A DNA stretch of 64,000 nt from an uncultured Bacteroidales bacterium (GTDB lineage: Bacteria > Bacteroidota > Bacteroidia > Bacteroidales > Paludibacteraceae), in NCBI GenBank assembly GCA_900321005.1, contig ONUF01000012.1:31062-95061 (forward strand), written 5' to 3'. Shown here piece after piece: positions 31,634 through 42,050 of this stretch. Under the pieces are notes generated by a model that was not told where the DNA came from, did not search any database, and saw only the letters and a program-made list of their open reading frames with translations. Position 1 is the stretch's first letter; each line of letters starts with the position of its first letter. Position numbers and translations under genes: made by a program.

Positions 31634-33409
31634 TTAGTCGAGTGCCGCACATTTGCGGGCGAGGAATTTCGCTTCTTCGGCGTTGAGGAGCGGTGACACC
31701 TCTTTATATACGCGCACGTGGTAGGCGTTGAGCCAGTCGATCTCGTCCTCCGTCATGAGGGACAACTCGATTAGAGAGGTGTCGTAGAAGCAGAGGGTGA
31801 GGGTCTCGAAGGCCAGCCATTCGTCTTCGGTTGTCGTCTGTTTCGTGCGCTTGGCCGGAATGACGGTGATGAGGTTCTCTGTGCGGATACCCCACTTGTC
31901 GGTGCGGTAGATACCCGGCTCGTCAGAGATGATATGTCCTACCTCAAGCGCCGTGGGGTTGTTATCTGTGCGGACGTTCTGCGGACCTTCGTGACAGCCC
32001 AGGAAATGACCTACGCCGTGCCCTGTGCCATGACCGAAAGTGATGCCGGCTTCCCACATGAATTGCTTGGCGAGCGCATCGAGTTGGTTGCCGCGCGTAC
32101 CTCTCGGGAAGCGCGCCCGAGCGAGGGCGATATGTCCTTTAAGGACATAGGTGTAGTCCAGTTTGGCTTGTTCGGGGATACGACCGCCGAGCCATACGGT
32201 GCGGGTGATGTCGGTCGTGCCGTCGAGGTACTGACCGCCGCTGTCGAGCAGGAGCATACCTTCGGGTCTGACCTCCGCGCATTTGTCCGGCGTCGCCGCG
32301 TAATGGACGATGGCGCCATTGCCTTTGTAACCCGCGATGGTGCCGAAGGACTCTTCGACGAAGTTCTCGCCCATCATGCGGAACTCATGCAGTTTCTCCA
32401 TGAGCGTCCACTCGGTCTGCGTCTGTCCATTCTTGAAGGCCTCTTTCTCGAGCCACAGGAAGAACCGCGTGAGAGCAGCGGCGTCCTGACGCATGGCGAT
32501 GCGTTCGCCTTCGAGTTCAACGGCGTTCTTATGGGCTTTGTCGATGAGAATCGGCGACTTGGTGTTGATTTTCTTGCATGCCTCCGGGATAGCCTCGTAG
32601 AGCGCTTCATTGACGCGTGCTCCGTCGAAGAGCACCGTGCCTTTGAGACCGCGGATGTAATCGAACACTGCCTCGTACGGCAGTACATCTATGTTGTTGA
32701 AATCCAGGTAGTTCTGTGCGGGCGAGTCGATCTTGGCGGCATCCACGAAGAGCGTACATTTGTCGGCCTCGAGGACCACATAGGAGATGACGACGGGGTT
32801 GTACTCGACGTCATTGCCGCGGATGTTGAGGAGCCATGCTATCTCGTCCAACGCGCTGATAATAAGTGCGTCGCCTTTCTTGGCGGCGAGTTGTTCGCGC
32901 ATGCGTGCCAACTTGGACTCTACCGTCTCGCCGGCAAAGTCGGCGGAGTAGGGATAGAGTCGGTCGGAGGGGATGGCGGGACGACCTTCGACCCAGAGCG
33001 GACGGATGAGGTCGATGGATTTCAACTGTATTTTCTCTTTCCATTCCGCGAAGTCGTTGACACTGAACATCTCCGGGTTGACACCGATGAGGCCTTGTAC
33101 ATGCTCGCTCAGCCAGTTGACCACACTCGGGCAGTCGATGTCGGACTCGCGCATGAGTTCGATGGTGGAGTCTTTCAGTTCGATGCCGGCCTGCAGATAA
33201 TAGCGGCTGTCGGTCCAGAGGAGCGCGCGGTCTTCTGTTACCACGACAGTTCCGCTCTCGCCGTTGAAGCCGGAGAGCCACTGCATCTCACACCAGTGTG
33301 CGGCCATGTATTCACTTGCGTGCGGGTCGTTGCCGGGTACGACATACGCCGCGACACCCGCTTCACGCATTGCTTGCCGCAGAGCGGCTAATTTCTCTAT
33401 TGTCTTCAT
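31634..33409 (-). CDS. Xaa-Pro aminopeptidase (M24B family)
   Basis: 591 residues: two creatinase-like N-terminal domains then an M24 catalytic domain. Metal ligands are visible in LLDSGGQYLDGTTDITRT (two Asp), GHGTGHGVGHFLGCHEGP (His) and ISDEPGIYRTDKWGIRTENL (two Glu). It removes N-terminal residues before proline. It is cytosolic, with no signal peptide. It follows batE by 11 bases and is likely the last gene of that transcript before a strong terminator. Confidence 0.9.
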   Translation of the reverse strand: MKTIEKLAALRQAMREAGVAAYVVPGNDPHASEYMAAHWCEMQWLSGFNGESGTVVVTEDRALLWTDSRYYLQAGIELKDSTIELMRESDIDCPSVVNWLSEHVQGLIGVNPEMFSVNDFAEWKEKIQLKSIDLIRPLWVEGRPAIPSDRLYPYSADFAGETVESKLARMREQLAAKKGDALIISALDEIAWLLNIRGNDVEYNPVVISYVVLEADKCTLFVDAAKIDSPAQNYLDFNNIDVLPYEAVFDYIRGLKGTVLFDGARVNEALYEAIPEACKKINTKSPILIDKAHKNAVELEGERIAMRQDAAALTRFFLWLEKEAFKNGQTQTEWTLMEKLHEFRMMGENFVEESFGTIAGYKGNGAIVHYAATPDKCAEVRPEGMLLLDSGGQYLDGTTDITRTVWLGGRIPEQAKLDYTYVLKGHIALARARFPRGTRGNQLDALAKQFMWEAGITFGHGTGHGVGHFLGCHEGPQNVRTDNNPTALEVGHIISDEPGIYRTDKWGIRTENLITVIPAKRTKQTTTEDEWLAFETLTLCFYDTSLIELSLMTEDEIDWLNAYHVRVYKEVSPLLNAEEAKFLARKCAALD

Positions 33410-33420
33410 AGGATGGATGA

Positions 33421-34158
33421 TTATATTCGTTCTAAGTTCTGCAGGCGTACCCAGCCTTCGTAGTTGCCGACGCGGATGTTACACCACTCGCCGAGCGTCT
33501 CGCGGATGGTCACTTTGGTGCCCTCGTGTAGGGTGAAGAGGTCCGTGCCTGAGCGGTCAGGCGAGGACTTGCCGTTCACCACGCCCTGGGTGATGATGGC
33601 TTCGTTGCGCAGTGTGTCGCGTTTATGCAACGAGGCCGCGTTCAGTCCTGCGATGAGCGAGAAGAGCAGGGCGATCCAGGCAATGTGGAAAGCCGTCTTG
33701 CGGAGCCAGGCTTCGCGGCCCAAGAGGAAGAGCAACAAGCCCGCCAAGGCCAGGATAAACAGGCAGATAGACCCGATGAGCCAGGTCTGCTCGTTGAGGC
33801 TGTTGCGTACGGTGCGTGCCCAAGCCGAGAGGAAGAAATCCTGCTCGACGATGTTATCGGTGATGCGACTCTGCGCAAAAGCGAGGTTGTATTGCGCATC
33901 TTTATGGTTCGGCTGCAGCCGGAGCGCGCGCTCGTAGTTGAGGATAGCCTGCGCCAACTCGCCTTGTTTGAAACGGGCGTTGCCGAGGTTGTAATACAAG
34001 GTGGCGTCTGGCTGCTCGTCTATCAAGGACTGGTAGATTGTCGCTGCCTGCTCATAGCGCCCTTCGGCATACGCTGCGTTCGCGGCATCAAATTCGCTCT
34101 GGGCGAAAGCAAGGGCACAAAGGGCTAATAACACATTGCAAATTATAAAGCGTCTCAT
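33421..34158 (-). CDS. batE: Aerotolerance protein BatE (TPR and SH3-like)
   Basis: 245 residues. Signal peptide (about 1-19), TPR pair at about 22-95 (AAIYQSLIDEQPDATLYYNLGNA, AILNYERALRLQPNHKDAQYNLA), two membrane helices (about 120-160), then a C-terminal SH3-like domain ending EGWVRLQNLERI. It starts within the batD stop region (4-base overlap), as in other Bacteroidota bat operons. Confidence 0.88.
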   Translation of the reverse strand: MRRFIICNVLLALCALAFAQSEFDAANAAYAEGRYEQAATIYQSLIDEQPDATLYYNLGNARFKQGELAQAILNYERALRLQPNHKDAQYNLAFAQSRITDNIVEQDFFLSAWARTVRNSLNEQTWLIGSICLFILALAGLLLFLLGREAWLRKTAFHIAWIALLFSLIAGLNAASLHKRDTLRNEAIITQGVVNGKSSPDRSGTDLFTLHEGTKVTIRETLGEWCNIRVGNYEGWVRLQNLERI

Positions 34159-35999
34159 AGTTTCTCCTCCTCTAAGTTGTTAATCAAGTTGGTGGTAGCC
34201 TTGTAGAGGTCATCCATTGCATGGTCTGTACTCGGCGCATAGCGCGCGAACTCAGCTGTCGAGAGCACATCTTTGACATCTTTGATGAGTGCCTCACTCA
34301 CACCTTTCTGGGCCAACAACGCGGCGATATTCTCCTTGTTCAGATCCGCCGTCGGAATAGACAGACGGTCGCTGAGATAGGTCCACGCGGCCTGTTCGAT
34401 CGCGGCATAGAAGGCGTTGGAGTCATTGGCTTTCAAGGCCGCTGCGGCTGCTTTCAAGCGTTTCTGCGCCACCTTGTTCGCACGCTTGTATCGAACACGC
34501 GTGATATCCGCATTCTCCTTGATCTGTTTGCGTAGCACGATCAGCAGGATCAGCGCGATGAGCGAAGGAACAGCGTAGAAGAGCCAAATAACTGAATCCT
34601 GAATACTGAATACTGAAGGCTTGGCGCTCTTCGGCGCCTTGGTATCAATATAGCGGATGTCCGTGCCGAGTTGCTTGATGTCTTCTTTGTGGGTGTAGCT
34701 GACTACTGTAGGCTGGTCGCCGGTAGCGGATGCCTCGCCCGCGCCGCGTTTCACATGGATCGTGTATTCCGGCGTGGAGAGGGTGCGGTAGGCTTTGTCT
34801 TCGATATCGAAATAACTGAAGGTGACCGCCGGAATGGTGTAGTCACCCGGGCTGCGCGGTATTGCCAGATACTCGATGGACTTGGTGCCACTCACGCCGG
34901 CCGTCGTGGTGTTGAAGTTATTGGTTACCTTCGGGTCGTACGGCTCGAAACCCTCGGGCCAGTCGATGGCGGGCGTCTTGATCAGTTTCATGTTTCCCGC
35001 ACCGCTGATGTCGATCTTGATGGTCACCGCATCGTTGGTCTGCAGTTCGGTTTGCGAGATAGAGGGCGTCATGGTGAACTTACCTACGCCTCCGGAGAAA
35101 CCGGCGGGTTTTCCGCTCGGCAGGGCAGCCACATGGATGGTTACGCCCGGCGCGGTGAGCATCTTCGTGACATTGGTGTAGGATCCGAAGAAATCATCGA
35201 AGATGGACCGAACGCGTTGCTGGGTTTGCACACGAAGGACCGCTTCGAACTTCGCCGGATCAATCGTGATATCGCCGGAGTGCTGCGGGTAGAGGATGGT
35301 GCGATAGAGCACGGCGGTCTGGTAGTTGCGGCCGTTGTAGTGCTCCAACTGCGTCTGTATCTCGCCCTGCTCCAGGTCTTGCTTGAGGAAGCCTGTGAAC
35401 TCCGGCAACTTGGTGTTGTTGGTCAACTGGGCCACATCCACGTTCGCGAAATACAACTTATAGGTCACCAGCAGCGCCTCCTGCTCATGCACGCGCGTCT
35501 TCGAAGCGATGGTACGAACGAAGATGTTCTCCGAAGAGACATTGCTGCCTTGCGGAGACTGAGAGCTCTGCGCACTCTGAGTATTCTGATTATTCGGAGT
35601 ACTCTGAGCCGGCTGTTCGTCCTCGGGCAACACAGTTATCCGCACACCGTTGGACTGCACGCTCTCGCCGTCCACTTTGATGGTTGCGGGCGCGATGGTG
35701 AAGGTACCGGCTTTCTGCGCCATCAGCGTGTAGGTGTAGGTCTGCTCGAAAGTCGAGGTGCGATGACCGTTGACAAACGAAGTACTGCTACTGGTCGAGG
35801 TGTAGGGACCGGCCAAGTAGTCAAAGTCCGTGAACTCAGGCGCGCGCAGGTCCCGGCTGCGCTGGTTGACGCTGTAGGTCAACTGGAACGGGCGGCCGAC
35901 AATCACCTGCGCCGGCGCCTGCGCCCTAAAAACGACCTCATCGGCATACGCACTGAGTGCGATGCCGACAAGGATAAATATAGATGCTAATCTTTTCAT
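34155..35999 (-). CDS. batD: BatD-like oxygen-tolerance protein
   Basis: About 614 residues from the ATG at 35997-35999, giving signal peptide MKRLASIFILVGIALSAYA; an upstream ATG in the same frame gives no better signal. It has several Ig-like beta domains (RAQAPAQVIVGRPFQLTYSV), one membrane helix (about 480-500) and a C-terminal cytoplasmic helical domain. Just before that helix lies KPSVFSIQDSVIW, where SVFSIQDS comes from a four-unit heptamer array (34591-34618). BatD is thought to work with BatA/BatB in the envelope; the exact function is unknown. Confidence 0.88.
   Translation of the reverse strand: MKRLASIFILVGIALSAYADEVVFRAQAPAQVIVGRPFQLTYSVNQRSRDLRAPEFTDFDYLAGPYTSTSSSTSFVNGHRTSTFEQTYTYTLMAQKAGTFTIAPATIKVDGESVQSNGVRITVLPEDEQPAQSTPNNQNTQSAQSSQSPQGSNVSSENIFVRTIASKTRVHEQEALLVTYKLYFANVDVAQLTNNTKLPEFTGFLKQDLEQGEIQTQLEHYNGRNYQTAVLYRTILYPQHSGDITIDPAKFEAVLRVQTQQRVRSIFDDFFGSYTNVTKMLTAPGVTIHVAALPSGKPAGFSGGVGKFTMTPSISQTELQTNDAVTIKIDISGAGNMKLIKTPAIDWPEGFEPYDPKVTNNFNTTTAGVSGTKSIEYLAIPRSPGDYTIPAVTFSYFDIEDKAYRTLSTPEYTIHVKRGAGEASATGDQPTVVSYTHKEDIKQLGTDIRYIDTKAPKSAKPSVFSIQDSVIWLFYAVPSLIALILLIVLRKQIKENADITRVRYKRANKVAQKRLKAAAAALKANDSNAFYAAIEQAAWTYLSDRLSIPTADLNKENIAALLAQKGVSEALIKDVKDVLSTAEFARYAPSTDHAMDDLYKATTNLINNLEEEKL
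34591..34618. repeat. 7-bp tandem repeat inside batD
   Basis: Four heptamers ACTGAAT, CCTGAAT, ACTGAAT, ACTGAAG coding PSVFSIQDSV just before the membrane helix. Confidence 0.85.
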
Positions 36000-36000
36000 A

Positions 36001-37746
<1,746 letters not shown>

Positions 37747-37747
37747 A

Positions 37748-38734
37748 TCAATTACTTATTGTGCGTAAAACGAAATAGCGAATAATGATCTCGAGCAACA
37801 GGCAGGCAAGGGCGGCAAAGAGGAATGACGCGAAATTCTCCGTGTGTTTGCTGTACTCACGCACGCGCAGTTTGGTCTTTTCCAACTGGTCGATCTGCTC
37901 GTAGATACTCTTCAGACTGCCATTATCCGTCGCGCGGAAATACTGACCGCCGGTCGTCTCGGCGATGCGGCGCAAGGTGCCTTCGTCGAACTCCGAATCC
38001 ATCGTCACATACTGCCTACCCATCGGCGTATTCACCGGCACGCGGGTCTGTCCGTACGAACCGACACCTACCGTATAGACACGGATGCCGAAGGTCTTGG
38101 CGATCTCGGCCGCTGTCTGTGGGTCGATGTCGCCGCGATTGTTCGAACCGTCGGTAAGGAGGATGACGACCTTCGATTTCGTCTGACTGTCCTTCATGCG
38201 GTTCACCGCGTTCGCAAGACCCAGACCGATCGCCGTACCGTCTTCGATCATACCGTACTCGACGGACTTAAAGAGGTTGACGAGCACCGCATGGTCGGTG
38301 GTCAAGGGGCATTGCGTAAAACTCTCGCCGGCAAAGACCACCAAGCCGATCTGGTCGTTCGGACGGGCGATGACGAAGTCCGAGGCTACGGCTTTTGCCG
38401 CTTCCAAGCGGTTCGGACGCAGGTCCTCTGCCAGCATGGTGCCCGAGATGTCGAGCGCCATCATGATGTCGATACCTTCGGTGGATTCCGACGACCATTT
38501 ATTGGTCAACTGCGGGCGTGCGAGCGCGATACTTAATAAGGTGATGATGGCTACGCGCAGCACAAACGGCACATGCAACAACCATATCCGCCAACTCTTC
38601 GGCTGTGCCGCAAGGGTCGAGGTGTCCGAGATCTGCACACTCGCGTCCGATTTCCACAGCTCGTAAATGTACCAGCCGATGACCGGAATCAGCAGCAGTA
38701 ACAGGAATAAATATCCGGGATTAGCAAATGTCAT
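37748..38734 (-). CDS. batA: BatA, VWA-domain membrane protein
   Basis: 328 residues. Membrane helices at about 7-25, 55-75 and 305-325; VWA domain between, with MIDAS MMALDISGTMLAED and VKVILLTDGSNN-type block (KVVILLTDGSNNRGD). It forms the envelope VWA complex with BatB, presumably loaded by MoxR. Only 1 base separates it from batBC, and its start overlaps the upstream gene by 4 bases. Confidence 0.92.
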   Translation of the reverse strand: MTFANPGYLFLLLLLIPVIGWYIYELWKSDASVQISDTSTLAAQPKSWRIWLLHVPFVLRVAIITLLSIALARPQLTNKWSSESTEGIDIMMALDISGTMLAEDLRPNRLEAAKAVASDFVIARPNDQIGLVVFAGESFTQCPLTTDHAVLVNLFKSVEYGMIEDGTAIGLGLANAVNRMKDSQTKSKVVILLTDGSNNRGDIDPQTAAEIAKTFGIRVYTVGVGSYGQTRVPVNTPMGRQYVTMDSEFDEGTLRRIAETTGGQYFRATDNGSLKSIYEQIDQLEKTKLRVREYSKHTENFASFLFAALACLLLEIIIRYFVLRTISN

Positions 38735-39648
38735 ACTTCTTCCTCCTCTTCTTTTTCACCATTCTCACCATTTTCATCATTTACGAGTTTCGTCTCGTTG
38801 ACAAAATCGTACGCGGTCGTCAGCGCCTGCTCGTTCTCGTCGGGCGTGGTGTGCCACTTGGCAAACTTCACTAAATCAGCCAGTTGCAGCATTTTGCTAA
38901 GACGTGTGTACAGGTCTTTCTCGATGAGCGGTTTCATCTCATGCAAGGTCTCATCGGAGGTCTTTTCGGTACTGTGCACTTCGAAGCGGCGACCGATATA
39001 CTCACGTACGACATCCGTCAGTTCGGTCTGGTATTCCTTCACCTTTCCGTCCTTCCAGATCTTCTGCGCTTTGATCTCATCGAGTTTCTCCAATGCTACC
39101 TCATCGGCAGGGCGCAGCAGGTCCGGATCGACGGGTTCTTCGGCCGGTTTGCGCTTGCTCTCCAACCAACGCCAGAGGTAATATCCGCCGACGCACAGAC
39201 CCGCTATCAGCAGACCCAAGAGGATCCAGCGGATGATGCCCCACCACCAAATCGGTGCTTTCTCGATATCTTTGATATCGGTGATGGCGAGCGTGGTGTC
39301 CACTTCGAAAGGCTGCACGATGTTCAGCGCCATCGGCTCGGTCCAGAAGGTGTCCTCTCCGCGGGTCACTGCAATCGGCTCGATAGCGAACAGACTGTCT
39401 TTGAATGAGGTTAGCGTCAGGTACTGATTGAGCTGCACGCGACCATCCGGCAGATTCAAGGTATCCACGATCGTCTTATCGACAATCTCGATGCCGTCCT
39501 GCAGCTGCTCGCCGAAGACGGGCAGGGTCACTTGCTCCGTCGCGTCGTGCGTCACCTGCAGGTGCAAGTCCGTCTGGTCGCCGATCATCAGCACGGTCGA
39601 GTCGATACTCGCGCTAACTACTATTGCTAATAATAAATTATAAATCAT
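38731..39648 (-). CDS. Membrane protein of the bat operon (DUF4381-like), unknown
   Basis: 305 residues: short N-terminal hydrophobic signal, a beta-rich periplasmic domain (about 15-125), one strong membrane helix (about 135-162, WWWGIIRWILLGLLIAG), then a cytoplasmic helical domain with TDVVREYIGRRFEVHSTEKTSDE, like DUF4381. The position between DUF58 and batA is constant in many bat operons. The start codon and first codons (MIYNLL) lie inside a heptamer array; the C-terminus ends in an acidic NDENGENGEKEEEEEV tail from a 9-bp repeat. Confidence 0.65.
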   Translation of the reverse strand: MIYNLLLAIVVSASIDSTVLMIGDQTDLHLQVTHDATEQVTLPVFGEQLQDGIEIVDKTIVDTLNLPDGRVQLNQYLTLTSFKDSLFAIEPIAVTRGEDTFWTEPMALNIVQPFEVDTTLAITDIKDIEKAPIWWWGIIRWILLGLLIAGLCVGGYYLWRWLESKRKPAEEPVDPDLLRPADEVALEKLDEIKAQKIWKDGKVKEYQTELTDVVREYIGRRFEVHSTEKTSDETLHEMKPLIEKDLYTRLSKMLQLADLVKFAKWHTTPDENEQALTTAYDFVNETKLVNDENGENGEKEEEEEV

Positions 39649-39669
39649 AAATCATCAATTATCAATTGT
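39635..39669. repeat. 7-bp tandem repeat spanning a stop and a start codon
   Basis: Five heptamers ATAAATT, ATAAATC, ATAAATC, ATCAATT, ATCAATT. It holds both the stop codon of the DUF58 gene (39662-39664 area) and the start codon of the next gene (39646-39648). Confidence 0.9.
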
Positions 39670-40549
39670 GGAAAAGTTGCATCAACTTTTTCACATAGTC
39701 TTCATCCGTTCGAACGGAAATATTATGCATGCCGGTCTTCGTATATACGGTCTCCAAGGCCGCCTGCTGGTCGCGCCAAGCCTGACCGTACGCATTGCGT
39801 ACGCTGGCCAAACTCGTGTCGGCCCAGACACGCGCACCCGTCTCCGGATCACGCACTTTCAACAGACCCACATTCGGCATTTCCGCGTCGCGGCGGTCGT
39901 AGATCTGAATGGCATTCAGATCATGCTTGCGGGCGGCGATAACTACCGGTGCCACTTCGCCTTTCTTCTCCGGCACGGCACTGAAACGGCTGTCCATGAG
40001 ATCGCTTATCAAGAACGCAGCGCAACGACGCTTCTGGGCGTTGGTCAGGAACTGCAGCGCCGCGTTGATATCGGTACCGTGGTGTTCGGGTTCAAAACTC
40101 AATAGCTCGCGGATGATATGCAGCACATGGCTCTTACCCTTCTTCGGCGGGATGAATTTCTCTACGCGGTCAGAGAAGAAGATGACGCCCACTTTATCGT
40201 TGTTCTCGATCGTGGAGAAGGCGAGGGTAGCGGCTACTTCAGCCATCGTGTCGCGTTTCATCTGGCTCACCGTACCGAAGTTCCGGCTGCCGCTGACATC
40301 GACGAGCAACATCACCGTCAGTTCTCGCTCTTCCTCATAGACCTTGATATAAGGACGATTCATGCGCGCCGTGACATTCCAGTCGATCGACCGCACATCA
40401 TCGCCCGGCTGATACTCGCGCACCTCGCTGAACGCCATACCACGGCCTTTGAACTGACTGTGGTACTCGCCCGCGAAGATATTCCGACTCAACCCATGGG
40501 TCTTGATCTCTATCTTCCTGACCTTTTGTAATAACTCTTCACTGGTCAT
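39662..40549 (-). CDS. DUF58 domain protein of the moxR-bat operon
   Basis: 295 residues. The DUF58 core FSEVREYQPGDDVRSIDWNVTAR near 40-62 is followed by a VWA-like MLLVDVSGSRNFG. DUF58 proteins are encoded beside moxR and act as its partner in membrane-complex assembly. No signal peptide is visible, so it is cytosolic. It lies 41 bases downstream of moxR. Confidence 0.9.
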   Translation of the reverse strand: MTSEELLQKVRKIEIKTHGLSRNIFAGEYHSQFKGRGMAFSEVREYQPGDDVRSIDWNVTARMNRPYIKVYEEERELTVMLLVDVSGSRNFGTVSQMKRDTMAEVAATLAFSTIENNDKVGVIFFSDRVEKFIPPKKGKSHVLHIIRELLSFEPEHHGTDINAALQFLTNAQKRRCAAFLISDLMDSRFSAVPEKKGEVAPVVIAARKHDLNAIQIYDRRDAEMPNVGLLKVRDPETGARVWADTSLASVRNAYGQAWRDQQAALETVYTKTGMHNISVRTDEDYVKKLMQLFHN

Positions 40550-40552
40550 AAT

Positions 40553-40592
40553 TCTAGTCGTCTAGTTGTCTAGTCGTCTAGCCGACTAGTTT
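40553..40592. repeat. 8-bp tandem repeat between moxR and DUF58
   Basis: Five octamers TCTAGTCG, TCTAGTTG, TCTAGTCG, TCTAGCCG, ACTAGTTT; the moxR stop codon begins at its last bases. The same family recurs at 41827-41858. Confidence 0.9.
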
Positions 40593-41586
40593 AGGGAACC
40601 TGTACTGCATTGAGGACTTCCGTGATTACATCCTCGGTGGTGATGTTATTGGCCTCTGCCTCGTAGGTCAGTCCGATACGGTGACGCAACACGTCGTAGC
40701 AAACCGCACGCACATCTTCCGGCGTCACGTAGCCTCTCCTATGAATAAACGCGTACGCGCGAGCGGATTTCGCCAGGTTGATCGAAGCACGCGGCGAACC
40801 GCCGAACGCGATCATCTGCTTGAGGTCCTTCAGACCGTACTCCTCGGGGGTACGCGTTGCAAAGACGATATCGACGATGTATTTCTCGATCTTCTCGTCT
40901 AAATAAACCTCCTCTACGATCTTGCGCGCCTTGATGATGTCGGCTGTACTCAAGATCGGAAGCACGGTCTTCTTCTCGGACGCGATGTTCTGACGAATGA
41001 TGGCCTGCTCCTCCTCTTTCTTCGGATAACCGATCACCACTTTCAGCATGAAACGGTCGGTCTGTGCCTCGGGCAGCGGATACGTACCTTCCTGCTCAAT
41101 CGGGTTCTGGGTAGCGAGTACCAAGAACGGATCATCGAGTTTGAACGTCTGCTCACCGATTGTCACTTGACGCTCCTGCATCGCCTCGAGCAAGGCGGAT
41201 TGTACCTTTGCCGGAGCACGGTTAATCTCATCCGCCAACACAAAATTAGCGAAGATAGGACCGCGTTTGATCTTAAATTCTTCGCTCTTTTGACTGTAGA
41301 TCTGTGTACCGATCACATCCGCCGGCAGCAAGTCCGGAGTAAACTGAATACGACTGAAATTCGCCTTGATGAGGTCGCTTAAAGTCTTGATAGCCAAGGT
41401 CTTAGCCAAACCCGGCACACCTTCGAGCAGAATATGACCGTCACTCAACAGACCGATCAACAAACTCTCAACGAGGTGTTTCTGACCAACAATCACTTGA
41501 TTCATGCCTAAAGTCAAGGCATCTACGAACGAACTCTCGCGCTCTACACGCTCCTGGAGTTCACGAATATCCACTGGATTTTGCAT
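40591..41586 (-). CDS. moxR: MoxR-type AAA+ ATPase
   Basis: 331 residues. Walker A LEGVPGLAKT, Walker B LADEINRAP, sensor ATQNPIEQEGTYPLPEAQ and the C-terminal lid with SPRASINLAKSARAYA. It is a chaperone-like ATPase that probably inserts metal or assembles the VWA proteins BatA/BatB. It is the first gene of the operon, and a consensus sigma-54 promoter lies 36-51 bases upstream. Confidence 0.95.
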   Translation of the reverse strand: MQNPVDIRELQERVERESSFVDALTLGMNQVIVGQKHLVESLLIGLLSDGHILLEGVPGLAKTLAIKTLSDLIKANFSRIQFTPDLLPADVIGTQIYSQKSEEFKIKRGPIFANFVLADEINRAPAKVQSALLEAMQERQVTIGEQTFKLDDPFLVLATQNPIEQEGTYPLPEAQTDRFMLKVVIGYPKKEEEQAIIRQNIASEKKTVLPILSTADIIKARKIVEEVYLDEKIEKYIVDIVFATRTPEEYGLKDLKQMIAFGGSPRASINLAKSARAYAFIHRRGYVTPEDVRAVCYDVLRHRIGLTYEAEANNITTEDVITEVLNAVQVP

Positions 41587-41621
41587 AGTATAATGTAATT
41601 ATAATTTTCCGCTTTTATACA

Positions 41622-41637
41622 TGCAAAAACCGTGCCA
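41622..41637 (-). promoter_or_regulatory. Sigma-54 (-24/-12) promoter for the moxR-bat operon
   Basis: Minus strand TGGCACGGTTTTTGCA matches the consensus TGGCACG-N4-TTGCA exactly, with GG and GC at the right distance. It is correctly oriented, 36 bases before the moxR ATG. No TTTG/TAnnTTTG promoter is seen here. Confidence 0.8.
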
Positions 41638-41639
41638 GA

Positions 41640-41930
41640 ATGGGGCTTTGTTCGTTGAGCCGGATATTATCCGGCATATATTTCTCATTTTTTACCTCCT
41701 GCTCGCGTTTTATTTTGTTCATTTTTGTCGCATGCCATGCGACTTTCGATACTTGCGGTGTAGGCGGATTACCGCTTCGTTGTCCGCCCTCTGCGTGCGG
41801 ACGGTTCGCCCTTCGCGTCTCAGTAATCTATTCGTCTAGTAGTCTAGCCGTCTAGTTTACTTTCACCCGCCCGCGAGGTGCTCAATGCGGATGCAGCCCA
41901 TGCGGAGTATAGCGTTTTTTTGCTTTTTTA
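41640..41930. other. Intergenic region between moxR and the large BspA gene
   Basis: The 464-bp gap (41587-42050) holds the sigma-54 site, an octamer array (41827-41858) and two blocks repeated near 48 kb: TTCATTTTTGTCGCAT (41718-41733) and a GCTCAATGCGG...ATGCGG block (41880-41908). The promoter for the BspA gene follows. No gene is supported. Confidence 0.6.
41827..41858. repeat. 8-bp tandem repeat upstream of the BspA gene
   Basis: Four octamers TCTATTCG, TCTAGTAG, TCTAGCCG, TCTAGTTT, same family as 40553-40592. Confidence 0.85.
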
Positions 41931-41962
41931 TTTGCACATGTCATATTTTTGTTGTACCTTTG
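41931..41962 (+). promoter_or_regulatory. Promoter of the large BspA gene
   Basis: TTTG (41931-41934), 20 bp beginning CACATGTCA, TACCTTTG (41955-41962). The -7 box is part of a palindrome ACCTTTGC-GGTC-GCAAAGGT (41956-41975). Confidence 0.85.
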
Positions 41963-42050
41963 CGGTCGCAAAGGTGATAATATACTTATCCCTAATGCCT
42001 TTACTGACCTTAAAGACCTTATTAGACATTAATAAAAATCTAAAAACATA

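Noticed and set aside
38731-38785. Acidic-tail repeat as another heptamer array
   Set aside because: The period is 9 bp, i.e. three codons, consistent with ordinary expansion of an acidic protein tail.
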